The position numbers and the translations under genes were made by a program. The notes beneath the pieces were generated by a model. That model ran no database searches, had not been told where the DNA came from, and saw only the letters and a program-made list of their open reading frames with translations. This document shows, in pieces, positions 15,534 through 24,489 of a DNA stretch of 35,922 nucleotides. The number at the start of each line of letters is the position of its first letter. Positions within the stretch are counted from its first letter, which is position 1. Source of the DNA: Myxococcaceae bacterium (GTDB taxonomy: Bacteria; Myxococcota; Myxococcia; Myxococcales; Myxococcaceae); contig SECN01000068.1 of the NCBI GenBank assembly GCA_004173515.1, positions 1 to 35,922 of the forward strand. Reading direction: 5' to 3'.

Positions 15534-16355
15534 GTGCATTCCGCCCCCGATTCCGAGAGATGGCCTGTTCCCCTGAGGTTCGTGTGCCTGGGGGTGACGT
15601 GTGCCGTGCTTACGGCCTGCGCCAGCGGCCCGACCTTGCGCTTGGACACGTACACCGTCGGGAACGCCCGTCATGCCGCCGCCCTGGCGGAAGGAATCGC
15701 GGCCCAGGGCGCCACTCGGGTCGGGGCCTCCATCCTGGTGCAGTACGCACCGGTCATGCTGGCCCTGATGCAGGATCACAACGCGGTGGGGGAACTCGAT
15801 GAGCGCCTCAAGGCGTGCGCGGTTCATGCTGACGAGCGGGGCAACGCCCTCTTCTTCAACAACAACCGCGCACCGACGCGTGCGGAGTGCCTTGAGGAAC
15901 TGGCCCAGGACGAATGCGGCAGGCCCATCACCCGGGCCATGCGACTGGGACAGCAGAAGCACGTGCTCGCCCTGGAGTGCGCACGGAAGGTCTTGGAGGA
16001 GCTATGGCCCGCGCCGTTCAGCATCGAGCAGCGCTATCGCTTCTATCCGACTGCCCGGTTCGTGGAGACCATCAGTCCGGAGAAGGAGGCGAGCATCATC
16101 GCCCAGGGGTGCACCGAGCAACTCTGGGGAAGCATCAAGCCAGACATCGCCCTCCATGCGGACCGCAACCTGCTGAAGGCCGTGCTCACCCTGGACTTCA
16201 AGTTCCCCTGCCCTGACACCAACCCGCCACGATGGACACCCTACGGAACCAGCAGCCCCTATTCGGGCAAGGATCAGGGGGTCATCTACAAAGAAGCCTT
16301 GGGTGGTCGAGCGATGATGATCTCTCCCAGAGGAATCGTAGTGCCCCATGAGTAA
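15534..16355 (+). CDS. Lipoprotein nuclease toxin candidate, PD-(D/E)xK (VRR-NUC-like), copy 1
   Basis: This 273-residue precursor has an N-terminal lipoprotein signal ending in lipobox LTAC (Cys29). A helical, Cys-containing middle region follows (LALECARKVLEELWPAP). The C-terminal domain carries IKPDIALH (Asp204) followed 17 residues on by LTLDFKF (Asp221, Lys223), the spacing of a PD-(D/E)xK nuclease site. The end (YKEALGG) matches the VRR-NUC-like domains that I recall next to DUF3396 genes. The DUF3396 gene overlaps it by 8 bases (ATGAGTAA). An exported nuclease paired with a cytoplasmic immunity protein is what polymorphic toxins look like. In myxobacteria, lipoprotein toxins (SitA type) are passed between kin by TraA/B outer-membrane exchange, which is the favoured but unproven role. 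GTG 15534 retains the whole signal; no clear ribosome-binding site. Confidence 0.7.
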   Translation: MHSAPDSERWPVPLRFVCLGVTCAVLTACASGPTLRLDTYTVGNARHAAALAEGIAAQGATRVGASILVQYAPVMLALMQDHNAVGELDERLKACAVHADERGNALFFNNNRAPTRAECLEELAQDECGRPITRAMRLGQQKHVLALECARKVLEELWPAPFSIEQRYRFYPTARFVETISPEKEASIIAQGCTEQLWGSIKPDIALHADRNLLKAVLTLDFKFPCPDTNPPRWTPYGTSSPYSGKDQGVIYKEALGGRAMMISPRGIVVPHE

Positions 16356-17262
16356 GCCCCATCCGGTCATCCGACTGCGGTCGAACGGCGGCCTCCCGCT
16401 GGCCCGTGACGGCGTCGTTCTCACCTTCTTCATGCACCGAAACCACGAAGAGGTGTTCTCAGCGGTATGGCACGCCTTGCAGACCTACCTTCGTGCCGTC
16501 CCACCCAGATCGCTGAACTGGTACGACGCGGACGATGGCGACACCCTTGCACTCGATGACAAGGGATGGGAGGTCATCCGCGAGAGGATGTTTGAGCGTC
16601 CTTGGAAACTCGGCTGTAGCGTCGAATTGTCCGAGGATGCATGCGAAGGCGACATTGCGGGCGGCTACCAGTTTGAGTATTACGGGCGCCGACTCGATGA
16701 CCCTTTTTGGAAAGACCCCGCCACCGCGGTGTCCTTTACCTTTCCCACCGAGTACCTGATGGAGCACGGTCCGGACCACTTGCGCGCCCTGGCCTTCAAG
16801 CTCGCATGGGAACTTCCTTTCAGCTTCGGTTACGCGAGCCTCGCCATTGTCGCACCCTATGGGTACTCGAGCACGTCGGACTGGGACCTCCTCTACACAC
16901 TACGCGATCGCTACCTGGGCCTGGACCTCTACGACCTGCGTCACACCGCGTCTGTCATCGGCACCCATGCTCGAAGCGCCTCCTGGCTGACCTTCATTGG
17001 CCAGCCCTTGCTCGGCCAACTTGGAGGCATCGAGGGCCTGCGGCACGCGCTTCCCTTCCCGGAAGTCACGCTCCTGCCTCTGGACAGTCAGCGCCTGCTG
17101 ATCACCCTGAGTGAGTGGCCAGAAGCGATCGACATCCAGGAGGGAGGCATCCCACCCCAGTACCGAGCGCTGGCGCTCCGACTGAAGCCATTCCTCTACA
17201 AAGAGCCGTCCGATTGGCCTTCAAGCTTTCTCTATCAATGGCTTCAGCGTCTCAGCCGGTAG
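16348..17262 (+). CDS. DUF3396-family immunity protein, copy 1
   Basis: This 304-residue soluble protein has no signal peptide. Family features are the opening VIRLRSNGGLPLARDGV, the GGYQFEYYGR strand, FTFPTEYLMEHG, WLTFIGQPLLGQLGG, LSEWPEA, and IPPQYRALALRLKPFLY. This is the DUF3396 family, which I recall being named as immunity to VRR-NUC toxins of type VI systems. Its ATG overlaps the end of the nuclease gene, so the two are translated together, as toxin and antidote pairs usually are. It should stay in the cytoplasm and neutralise nuclease arriving from a sibling cell. Copy 2 differs mainly in a few loops. An AGAGGAA ribosome-binding site lies about 13 bases upstream of the ATG. Confidence 0.8.
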   Translation: MSKPHPVIRLRSNGGLPLARDGVVLTFFMHRNHEEVFSAVWHALQTYLRAVPPRSLNWYDADDGDTLALDDKGWEVIRERMFERPWKLGCSVELSEDACEGDIAGGYQFEYYGRRLDDPFWKDPATAVSFTFPTEYLMEHGPDHLRALAFKLAWELPFSFGYASLAIVAPYGYSSTSDWDLLYTLRDRYLGLDLYDLRHTASVIGTHARSASWLTFIGQPLLGQLGGIEGLRHALPFPEVTLLPLDSQRLLITLSEWPEAIDIQEGGIPPQYRALALRLKPFLYKEPSDWPSSFLYQWLQRLSR

Positions 17263-17293
17263 GGCTCTGAACCGAGACACCCGCGACAAGCAT

Positions 17294-17336
17294 TGGAATA
17301 CCATCCCCCAAAAGGGTTAGTAACAAAGAGGTATTC
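17294..17336 (+). promoter_or_regulatory. Possible DISARM promoter with inverted repeat
   Basis: The 107-base gap before drmD is AT-richer than its surroundings. It contains a perfect 7-bp inverted repeat, GAATACC (17296-17302) and GGTATTC (17330-17336). A weak -35/-10 pair lies within it: TTGGAA (17294-17299), 17 bases, TTAGTA (17317-17322). The repeat could be an operator; nothing confirms it. Confidence 0.3.
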
Positions 17337-17369
17337 TCAGTCGGCCTGAGTCACTTCACAGTTCGTGTC

Positions 17370-20300
17370 GTGCCCACCGCTCCCATGCCTCGCGCTGGTG
17401 ATATCGCGCAGGTCCGACACCGCCAGTATCTCGTCAACGAAGTCGTCGCCCCTTCGGGCGTCCGCGAGCTTCACACGCTCGTCCGGCTCACCTGTCTCGA
17501 TGACGACGCGCAGGGGCGTTCGCTGTCGGTGCTCTGGGAGCGCGAACTCGCGGCCCAGGTCATCCGCCCCGAGCAGGGCGGACTGGGCACACCCGAGAAG
17601 CTCGACGAGCCACGGCACTTCGCCGCCTATCTCCACGCGCTCAAGTGGAGTTCCGTCACGGCCACCGATGCCCGGCTCTTCCAGGCGCCGTTCCGCGCCG
17701 GCATCCACCTGTTCAACCATCAGCTGACGCCGCTCAAGAAGGCGCTGGAGCTGCCACGGGTCAACCTCTTCATCGCCGATGACGTGGGACTTGGAAAGAC
17801 CATCGAAGCCGGGCTCGTGATGCAGGAGTTGATCCTCCGCCAGCGAGTGGACCGCGTCCTCATCGTCTGCCCGGCGTCCGTGACGCTGCAGTGGCGTGAT
17901 GAGATGGAGAAGCGGTTCGGTCTCCACTTCGAGATCTTCAACAGCGAGTTCGTCTCACGGCGTCGTCAGGAGCGCGGCTTCCAGGTCCCGGTCTGGGGCA
18001 CGCACTCCCGCTTCATCGTGTCGTACCAGACGCTGCGTCGCAGCGAGTACTTCGAGCCGCTGAAGACCCTGCTGGAGGAGAAGGGTCGCCACAAGTCGAT
18101 GCTGGTGCTCGACGAGGCGCATGTCGTCGCTCCGGCATCGGCCAGCCGGTACGCCGTCGACACCGAGACGACCCGCAGCATCCGTTCACTCGCGGAGCGC
18201 TTCGAGCACCGGCTGTTCCTGTCAGCCACGCCCCACAACGGGCACTCCAACAGCTTCTCCGCCCTGCTGGAGATGCTGGACCCCCAGCGATTCACACGCG
18301 GCACTCGCGTCCGGGAATCACAGCTGGCGCCTGTCATGGTGCGCCGGTTGAAGAGTGACCTGCGCGCCCTGGGCAGCGCGCAGCAATACCCGGAGCGCCA
18401 GGTCGTGGGCGTGCGACTGACGCATGCCGCGGGCCGCTGGGGGGCCGAATGGCTGGGGCCTGACGGAAAAGCCGTGGAGCGCCGGGTCGACCTGGGCGAG
18501 GGGGGCACCGCCGAGCTGGAACTCTCCACGATGCTCGCGCGGTACACGCAACTCCTGTCGCCCGGATCGAAGAAGGGCCGGCTCGTCTTCATCAATCTCC
18601 AGAAGCGCCTGCTCTCCAGCATCGAAGCCTTTCACCGCACCCTCTCCGTCCATGCGGCGGCCTTCGGGGCAGGAGTCCTGACGCAAGACACCGGCGACGC
18701 AGCCGGTGACACAGCGAGCGAGGAGCACGGCGAAACGGACGAGTCCCTGGAGCTGGCCCTCGACGCGAGCATCCACGAAGACAGTCAGGGTCTTCCCGTC
18801 GGAACCCAGGCAAGGCGGCTCCTCGACGAAATGCTGTCCCTGAGCGCACGGCACCGCGCCGGACGGGATGCGAAGCTGCGGGCACTGCTCCAGTGGATTC
18901 GCGAGCACCAGTGCCCCCTCACCCGGGGAGCAGACTGGAAGCCCCGCCGTGTGATCATCTTCACGGAGTATGGGGATACGCTGCGCTACCTCAAGGAGCA
19001 GCTCACCGCGGCCTTCGAGGGGACGCATCGCGGCGACGAACGCATCCTCGCCATGACCGGGGGCCTGGACGACGCCCGGCGCGCGGAGATCCAGGAAGCC
19101 TTCAACGGCCCGTTGGATGAGTTCCCCGTGCGGGTGCTGCTCGCGACCGACGCCGCGCGCGAAGGGATCAACCTCCAAGGACACTGCGCCGACCTCTTCC
19201 ATTTCGACGTCCCGTGGAACCCGTCGCGCATGGAGCAGCGCAACGGTCGCATCGACCGTGCGTTGCAAGCCGCGCCCATCGTGCGCTGCGGCTACTTCAT
19301 CTACACACAGCGGGCCGAGGACGCGGTGCTCGACACCATCGCGCGCAAGGTCGAGACCATCTCCCGCGAGCTGGGCAGCCTGGGCAGCGTCCTGATGGAG
19401 CAGATGCATGAAGCCCTGGCCAAGGGCATCACCCAGGGCACGCTCGCGGGAGTCAACCAGGCCACGACCTCCTCGCACACCGACGTCACGAAGCGGGAGT
19501 TGGAGTCCCAGAGGACACTCCAAGCCCTGCGCAAGGACCTGGATGCCATTGGCGACCTGCGCGAGCGAAGCAGCAAGGTGATGGATTTCAACCCCACCCT
19601 GCTGCGCGACGCACTGGACGTGGGTTTTGAACTCGCTGGTGCGAAGCGGCTGGAGCGGGAATCCCTCACTGGGGAAGGTGAACCTCGGGAGGCCTGGAAG
19701 GTTCCCGAACTGCCCGCGTCATGGAGCCGGACGCTCGACGCCATCCGTCCGCGTCGCGAGAAGGATGAAGCGCCATGGGCCTGGCGCAGGCGACCGCTCA
19801 CGCCCGTGGTCTTCGAACCACCGCCCGGGGTGTCCACCAAGCTGTCGCACCTGCACCTGTCCCATCCCATCGTGCAGCGGGTACTCCAGCGCTTCCTCGC
19901 GCAGGGGTTCTCCGCGAACGACCTCAGTCGGGTGACGGTGGTGAAGAGCAAGCGCGACGCCGTGGCGCGCGTCATCGTCTTCGGTCGGCTTTCGCTCTTC
20001 GGGGAGGGCGCTGCCAGGTTGCATGACGAGGTGGTCTCGGTTTCGGCGAAGTGGCTGGACGGCGGGGGCAAGGGGCACCTGAAGCCCTTCGGAGACGACG
20101 CGGACCGCCGGGTCATCGAACAGCTCGAAGGCACATTGGCGGAAGCGCCTGAACTCTCCGCGACCTCCCGTGCCATCCAGAAGCGACTGATCTCCAGCGC
20201 GGCATCCGACTTCGCCGCCCTCTGGCCCTCCGTGGAGGCCGAGGCATCACTGCGGGAGAAGGATGCGCGCAAGAAGCTGACGCAACGAGGGGTGAGCGAA

Positions 20301-20558
20301 GCCAAGGCCCTCACGCAAATCCTCCTCACCCAGCAGGAGACCATCGAGGAGGCGCTGGGAGCGCAGTTGGAGTTCAACCTCAACGCCCGAGAGGAGCTCG
20401 ACCAGTGGCGGCGTGACAAGAGCCACCTGGAGCAGCGCCTCGCCGCCCTGAAGCGGGAGCTCGCCGAGCAGCCCGAGTCCCTGCAGGCCACGTATGCGGT
20501 GCGACTGGCCCGCGTGACGCCGGTGGGAATGGTCTATCTGTGGCCGGGCACACGCTGA
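17370..20558 (+). CDS. drmD: DISARM helicase DrmD (SNF2 family)
   Basis: A 1062-residue SNF2-type helicase. It has the DISARM-type N-terminal segment, then Walker A in ADDVGLGKTIEAG (GLGKT at 140-144), LIVCPASVTLQW, DEAH box LDEAH (248-251), and LSATPHNGHSNSFSALLE. The second RecA lobe carries VIIFTEYGDTLRYL, LLATDAAREGINLQ, and the QRNGRIDR arginine-finger motif. The C-terminal half (residues 680-1062) is helical and ends with a predicted coiled coil rich in Glu, Gln and Arg. The long insertion between the lobes and the HNGHSNSFSALLEMLDP segment are typical of DrmD. It is the class-1 marker of DISARM and is thought to move on or remodel phage DNA. GTG 17370 was used; ATG 17385 is an equally possible start. 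No clear ribosome-binding site is visible. Confidence 0.9.
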   Translation: MPTAPMPRAGDIAQVRHRQYLVNEVVAPSGVRELHTLVRLTCLDDDAQGRSLSVLWERELAAQVIRPEQGGLGTPEKLDEPRHFAAYLHALKWSSVTATDARLFQAPFRAGIHLFNHQLTPLKKALELPRVNLFIADDVGLGKTIEAGLVMQELILRQRVDRVLIVCPASVTLQWRDEMEKRFGLHFEIFNSEFVSRRRQERGFQVPVWGTHSRFIVSYQTLRRSEYFEPLKTLLEEKGRHKSMLVLDEAHVVAPASASRYAVDTETTRSIRSLAERFEHRLFLSATPHNGHSNSFSALLEMLDPQRFTRGTRVRESQLAPVMVRRLKSDLRALGSAQQYPERQVVGVRLTHAAGRWGAEWLGPDGKAVERRVDLGEGGTAELELSTMLARYTQLLSPGSKKGRLVFINLQKRLLSSIEAFHRTLSVHAAAFGAGVLTQDTGDAAGDTASEEHGETDESLELALDASIHEDSQGLPVGTQARRLLDEMLSLSARHRAGRDAKLRALLQWIREHQCPLTRGADWKPRRVIIFTEYGDTLRYLKEQLTAAFEGTHRGDERILAMTGGLDDARRAEIQEAFNGPLDEFPVRVLLATDAAREGINLQGHCADLFHFDVPWNPSRMEQRNGRIDRALQAAPIVRCGYFIYTQRAEDAVLDTIARKVETISRELGSLGSVLMEQMHEALAKGITQGTLAGVNQATTSSHTDVTKRELESQRTLQALRKDLDAIGDLRERSSKVMDFNPTLLRDALDVGFELAGAKRLERESLTGEGEPREAWKVPELPASWSRTLDAIRPRREKDEAPWAWRRRPLTPVVFEPPPGVSTKLSHLHLSHPIVQRVLQRFLAQGFSANDLSRVTVVKSKRDAVARVIVFGRLSLFGEGAARLHDEVVSVSAKWLDGGGKGHLKPFGDDADRRVIEQLEGTLAEAPELSATSRAIQKRLISSAASDFAALWPSVEAEASLREKDARKKLTQRGVSEAKALTQILLTQQETIEEALGAQLEFNLNAREELDQWRRDKSHLEQRLAALKRELAEQPESLQATYAVRLARVTPVGMVYLWPGTR

Positions 20559-20588
20559 CGGCTGGATGTGATTGCTGGGGGATGACAC

Positions 20589-23500
20589 ATGCGTGATGTC
20601 GAACGTCGCTACCACGAGACGTGGCTTGGGATGGCTCAACCCATCGAGGGCCTGGTCGTATCGGTTCCCGTCCTTGAGGACGCGCAGTGCATGCAACGAC
20701 TGCCGCTGTCGGACCAGCACCGGTTCATCATGTTGGTCGGCGCGAAGGAACCGCGCCTGGACGACGTGCCGCGCTTCCTCCGGGAGGTGCTGGGCTATCC
20801 CGAGGACGCCTTCGTCACGACCATTCCAGAGGAACTCCGACTCGACATCGCGGAAGGACACCAGACGCTCGTGCCCACGCGAGGCCTCCTGCGTCGGGGG
20901 CCACCTCCCGAGAAGCCGGAGGGCCTTCCCGACGACTCCACGCCCATCAGTCGGGCCGCGGAAGGGTTTCGGCTGCTGACGTGGGAGCTGCCCCCCGGGC
21001 TCGACCTGGACAAGAAGGAAGACACCACCGGAGCCTGGTTCTACGAACCCACTGCGAAGTTCGACCGCCTGCTCCGCGCGGCCCGCGTCCCCGTGGGACT
21101 GCTGTTCAACGGCGACTGCGTGAGATTGATGTACGCGCCCCATGGCGAGTCCTCGGGCCACCTCACCTTCCGATTCAAGGACCTGGTCACCGCCGGGGGC
21201 AGGCCGCTCTTCGACGCGATGGTGATGCTGCTGCACGCGCGGCGCCTCTTCGGCGTGTTGCCCGAGCATCAGCTTCCAGCCCTGCTCGAGCAGTCGCGTC
21301 ACAGGCAGGCCAACGTCACTGATGCGCTGGCGGAGCAGGTCCTCGAAGCGCTGGACATCCTCCTCGCGGGCTTCGAGAGCGCCGCCGAACGCGACGGTAC
21401 ACGGGGACTCGATGCGGCCTTTGCTCGCGGAGAGGACCATGTCTACGGGGGGCTCCTCACGACGCTGCTGCGCCTCGTCTTCATCCTGTATGCGGAGGAT
21501 GGGGGACTGCTCCCCGTCGCACAGGAGCCCTACAGCGAAGACCTGTCGGTCAAGGCGCTGTATGAGCAATTGCTTGAGGACGCGGGCCAGCATCCCGATG
21601 CGATGAACCGGCGGTTCGGCGCGTGGTCCCGCCTGCTGGCGCTCTTCCAGCACATCTACCTGGGCGCGGCACACGGCAAGCTGCACATGCCACCCCGGAG
21701 AGGGGAACTCTTCGACCCCGCCGCATTCCCGTTCCTGGGAGGTGACAAGCCTCCCTCCATTGATGACGAAACGGTCTTCCGGGTGCTGGAGCGACTCATC
21801 ATCCTGGAAGGGCAACGGCTCAGCTATCGATCACTCGACGTGGAGCAGATCGGGTCCGTCTACGAAGCGCTGATGGGCTTCCACGTGAAGCGCCTGACCG
21901 CCGCGGGCGTGTGCCTGAAACCGTCGAGGGTCTGGGTTTGCGCCGATGCGATTCTGGAACAACCCGCGAAGCGACGGGGGGCGTGGCTGGAAGAGGAGGC
22001 CGGGCTGGACTCGAAGGCGATGAAGGTCCTTTCGAAGACGCTGGAGCAGGCGGGGAGCGAGGCAGAGGTTCTGGAGGCGCTGGCACCCTACCGGGTGAAG
22101 GGCATCGAAGCGCGTCGGTCCTCCCAGCTCGTGCTCCAGCCCGGCGCCGAGCGGCGACGCACCAGCAGTCATTACACGCCCCGAAGCCTTTCGGCGCCGA
22201 TTGTTCGCCGCGCACTGGAGCCGCTGCTCAAGACGATGGGACCGCATCCGTCATCCGAACGGCTCCTTAACCTGAAGATCTGTGACCCGGCCATGGGCTC
22301 GGGAGCGTTCCTCGTGGAGACCTGCCGCTTCCTGGCGGACCAGGTGGTTGCCGCATGGCACCGCGAGGGTCTGGTGAAGGTCACCCTCAAGGACGACGAC
22401 GTGTTGATGCGTGCACGCCGGCTGGTGGCCCAGCGCTGTCTGTACGGTGTGGACAAGAACCCGTGGGCGGTGAAGCTCGCGAAGCTGTCCCTGTGGCTCG
22501 TGACGTTGGCGAAGGCGGAGCCCTTCACCTTCCTGGACCATGCGCTCAAGTGTGGGGATGCTCTGGTTGGACTTGGCGAGGCCCAGATTGGCGCGTTTCA
22601 TTGGGACCCGGCCCAGCAGAAGCAGTTCGGGTTCGCGGACGGCCTCATCCGGAACGCCCTGGCCGTGGCGAGAGAGAAGCGTCAGGCCATCCTCCAGCTC
22701 GCGCTGGAGCTGGAACAGCCGAACGTCAAGAAGCCCCTGCAACTGGGCCTGGACCCCGCGAAGCAGAAGGAAGAGTTGCTCCACGAAGCAGATCGGGCAA
22801 CGGCCGTTATCAAACGGATCGCCAATGCCTGCGTGGGTGCCTTCTTCGCCCACGCTACCGACAAGGAGCGGGAGAAGGAGCGCCTCCGCAGGCGGGATGT
22901 CATTGGTGCTTGGCTCGCGAAGGCGGAGGACGGCGTTCCTCCAGCAGCGCCAGAAGCTGTCGAGCAGCTCTCGTGCCCGGACTGGACGTTCCACTGGGCG
23001 TTGGAGTTCCCGGAGGTGTTCCATGGGAAGCGTCCCGACCCGCTCGATGACGATCAGACCAATGTGGCCGCGTGGATGGATGGCTTCGTTGGCAACCCGC
23101 CTTTCGCTGGGAAGAACGGCATCATCGATACGGGCGGAGAGAACTACCTGCCGTGGTTGCAGCAGGTGCACGAAGGAGCGCACGGCAACGCCGACCTCTC
23201 AGCGCATTTCTTCCTCCGAGCGTTCCATCTGATCGGGCTGCACGGCACCCTCGGCTTCATCGCCACCAACACCATCGCGCAGGGAGATACGAGGGCCACT
23301 GGGCTGAAGCATCTGGTGGACCACGGCGCACAGCTCTATGACGCCGTGAGGTCCATGAAGTGGCCGGTGCCCGGCGCCAATGTCGCGGTGTCCGTGGTGC
23401 ATCTCGCGAAAGGGCATGTCGCCAGGTTCTCACTGGAGCCCCGTCTGGATGGTCGCCGGGTGGAGCACCTCAACTCGCGCCTCCGCGCCAAGCCCGAACG

Positions 23501-24482
23501 AGCAGACCCTGTGGCGCTCACCATCAACGCAGGCAGAAGCTTCCAGGGGAGCATCCTGCTCGGCATGGGGTTCGTGCTCACGCCACAGCAGCGAGTAGAG
23601 CTGGTCGCCAAGGACCCGAAGAATACCGAGCGCATCTTCCGTTATGTCGGTGGCGAAGAACTCAACTCCGACCCAGATCCACGACTTGAACGGCATGCCG
23701 TCAACTTCGGACAGATGCCTCTAGATGAAGCCAGACTCTGGCCGGACCTGCTCCAGATCCTGCGGGAGTGGGTGAAGCCAGAACGGGACAAGGTGAAGGA
23801 CAAGGGGGCGAAGCAGTACTGGTGGCAGTTTCTTCGTCCTCGCCCTGAGCTCTATCAAGCGTTGCGCCCGTTGAACCGGTGCCTTGCGACTTCTCGCGTC
23901 TCCAAGCACCTGATCTTCTCCTGGCAGAGCGCCGACACCGTCTTCAGTGACGGAACCGTCGTCGTCCCCCTGGCGCAAGATCGTTGGCTCACGGTGTTGC
24001 AGTCGCGAGTGCACGAACTCTGGGCACGCCACTTGTCATCCTCCCTAGAGGATCGACTCCGCTACGCCCCGAGCGACTGCTTCGAGACTTTCCCGTTTCC
24101 TGAAACATCCGCGCTGACAAAGCTCGACGTGCTCGGGAAGCGGCTCGACTTCGAGCGTCGCACCTTCATGAAGTCCAACAGCATCGGCCTGACGACGACC
24201 TACAACCGCCTGAAAGACGAAGCCGTCACCGACGCCGCGGTCCAGCGCCTGCGTGACCTGCACGTCGCCGTGGACCAGGCCGTGCTGGATGCCTACGGCT
24301 GGACCGACCTCCATGCGCCCGCGTACTGCGGCGCATCCTCCACCGAACTCGCCGCCTTCGAGGACGAAGTCCTCGACCGCCTCTTCGACCTGAACGAACG
24401 CCGCGCTCGCGAAGAAGCCAACCCCTCCACCGCCACCACCACCGCTCGTGCCACGAAGTCCCGCACGAAGCAGACAGCCTGA
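20589..24482 (+). CDS. drmMI: DISARM adenine-specific DNA methyltransferase DrmMI
   Basis: A 1297-residue PglX/Eco57I-like N6-adenine methylase. The N-terminal half is a large helical, type-IIG-like region with no nuclease motif that I can see. The S-adenosylmethionine motif I is CDPAMGSGAFLVET (Asp566), the KLSLWLVTLAK helix follows, and catalytic motif IV is VGNPPF (Asn836). The rest is a target-recognition region (for example FRYVGGEELNSDP, LIFSWQSADTVFSD). In DISARM this enzyme modifies host sites so that DrmAB leaves them alone. The ATG lies 30 bases after drmD, and the C-terminus is Thr/Lys-rich. The length fits DrmMI. The target sequence cannot be predicted from this. Confidence 0.92.
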   Translation: MRDVERRYHETWLGMAQPIEGLVVSVPVLEDAQCMQRLPLSDQHRFIMLVGAKEPRLDDVPRFLREVLGYPEDAFVTTIPEELRLDIAEGHQTLVPTRGLLRRGPPPEKPEGLPDDSTPISRAAEGFRLLTWELPPGLDLDKKEDTTGAWFYEPTAKFDRLLRAARVPVGLLFNGDCVRLMYAPHGESSGHLTFRFKDLVTAGGRPLFDAMVMLLHARRLFGVLPEHQLPALLEQSRHRQANVTDALAEQVLEALDILLAGFESAAERDGTRGLDAAFARGEDHVYGGLLTTLLRLVFILYAEDGGLLPVAQEPYSEDLSVKALYEQLLEDAGQHPDAMNRRFGAWSRLLALFQHIYLGAAHGKLHMPPRRGELFDPAAFPFLGGDKPPSIDDETVFRVLERLIILEGQRLSYRSLDVEQIGSVYEALMGFHVKRLTAAGVCLKPSRVWVCADAILEQPAKRRGAWLEEEAGLDSKAMKVLSKTLEQAGSEAEVLEALAPYRVKGIEARRSSQLVLQPGAERRRTSSHYTPRSLSAPIVRRALEPLLKTMGPHPSSERLLNLKICDPAMGSGAFLVETCRFLADQVVAAWHREGLVKVTLKDDDVLMRARRLVAQRCLYGVDKNPWAVKLAKLSLWLVTLAKAEPFTFLDHALKCGDALVGLGEAQIGAFHWDPAQQKQFGFADGLIRNALAVAREKRQAILQLALELEQPNVKKPLQLGLDPAKQKEELLHEADRATAVIKRIANACVGAFFAHATDKEREKERLRRRDVIGAWLAKAEDGVPPAAPEAVEQLSCPDWTFHWALEFPEVFHGKRPDPLDDDQTNVAAWMDGFVGNPPFAGKNGIIDTGGENYLPWLQQVHEGAHGNADLSAHFFLRAFHLIGLHGTLGFIATNTIAQGDTRATGLKHLVDHGAQLYDAVRSMKWPVPGANVAVSVVHLAKGHVARFSLEPRLDGRRVEHLNSRLRAKPERADPVALTINAGRSFQGSILLGMGFVLTPQQRVELVAKDPKNTERIFRYVGGEELNSDPDPRLERHAVNFGQMPLDEARLWPDLLQILREWVKPERDKVKDKGAKQYWWQFLRPRPELYQALRPLNRCLATSRVSKHLIFSWQSADTVFSDGTVVVPLAQDRWLTVLQSRVHELWARHLSSSLEDRLRYAPSDCFETFPFPETSALTKLDVLGKRLDFERRTFMKSNSIGLTTTYNRLKDEAVTDAAVQRLRDLHVAVDQAVLDAYGWTDLHAPAYCGASSTELAAFEDEVLDRLFDLNERRAREEANPSTATTTARATKSRTKQTA

Positions 24483-24489
24483 GCCCCAG

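Larger units (their letters stand above)
15534..17262 (+). repeat. Left copy of the toxin/immunity cassette (direct repeat, copy 1)
   Basis: This two-gene cassette recurs in the same orientation at 32127-33868. The two copies share gene order, overlapping start/stop junctions and long identical stretches, for example a 36-base exact match at 15951-15986 and 32562-32597. Matched points are 16,611 bases apart, with DISARM between them. Confidence 0.8.

Noticed and set aside
15534..16355. Reading the cassette as a type VI secretion effector pair
   Set aside because: The DUF3396 link suggests it. However, the nuclease has a lipoprotein signal and no PAAR, Rhs or MIX-type part, so a lipoprotein route fits better. 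Not excluded.
20589..24482. Reading drmMI as pglX of a BREX or Pgl system
   Set aside because: The methylase resembles PglX, but the neighbours are drmD, drmA, drmB and drmC. No pglZ, brxA/B/C or pglW-like gene is present.
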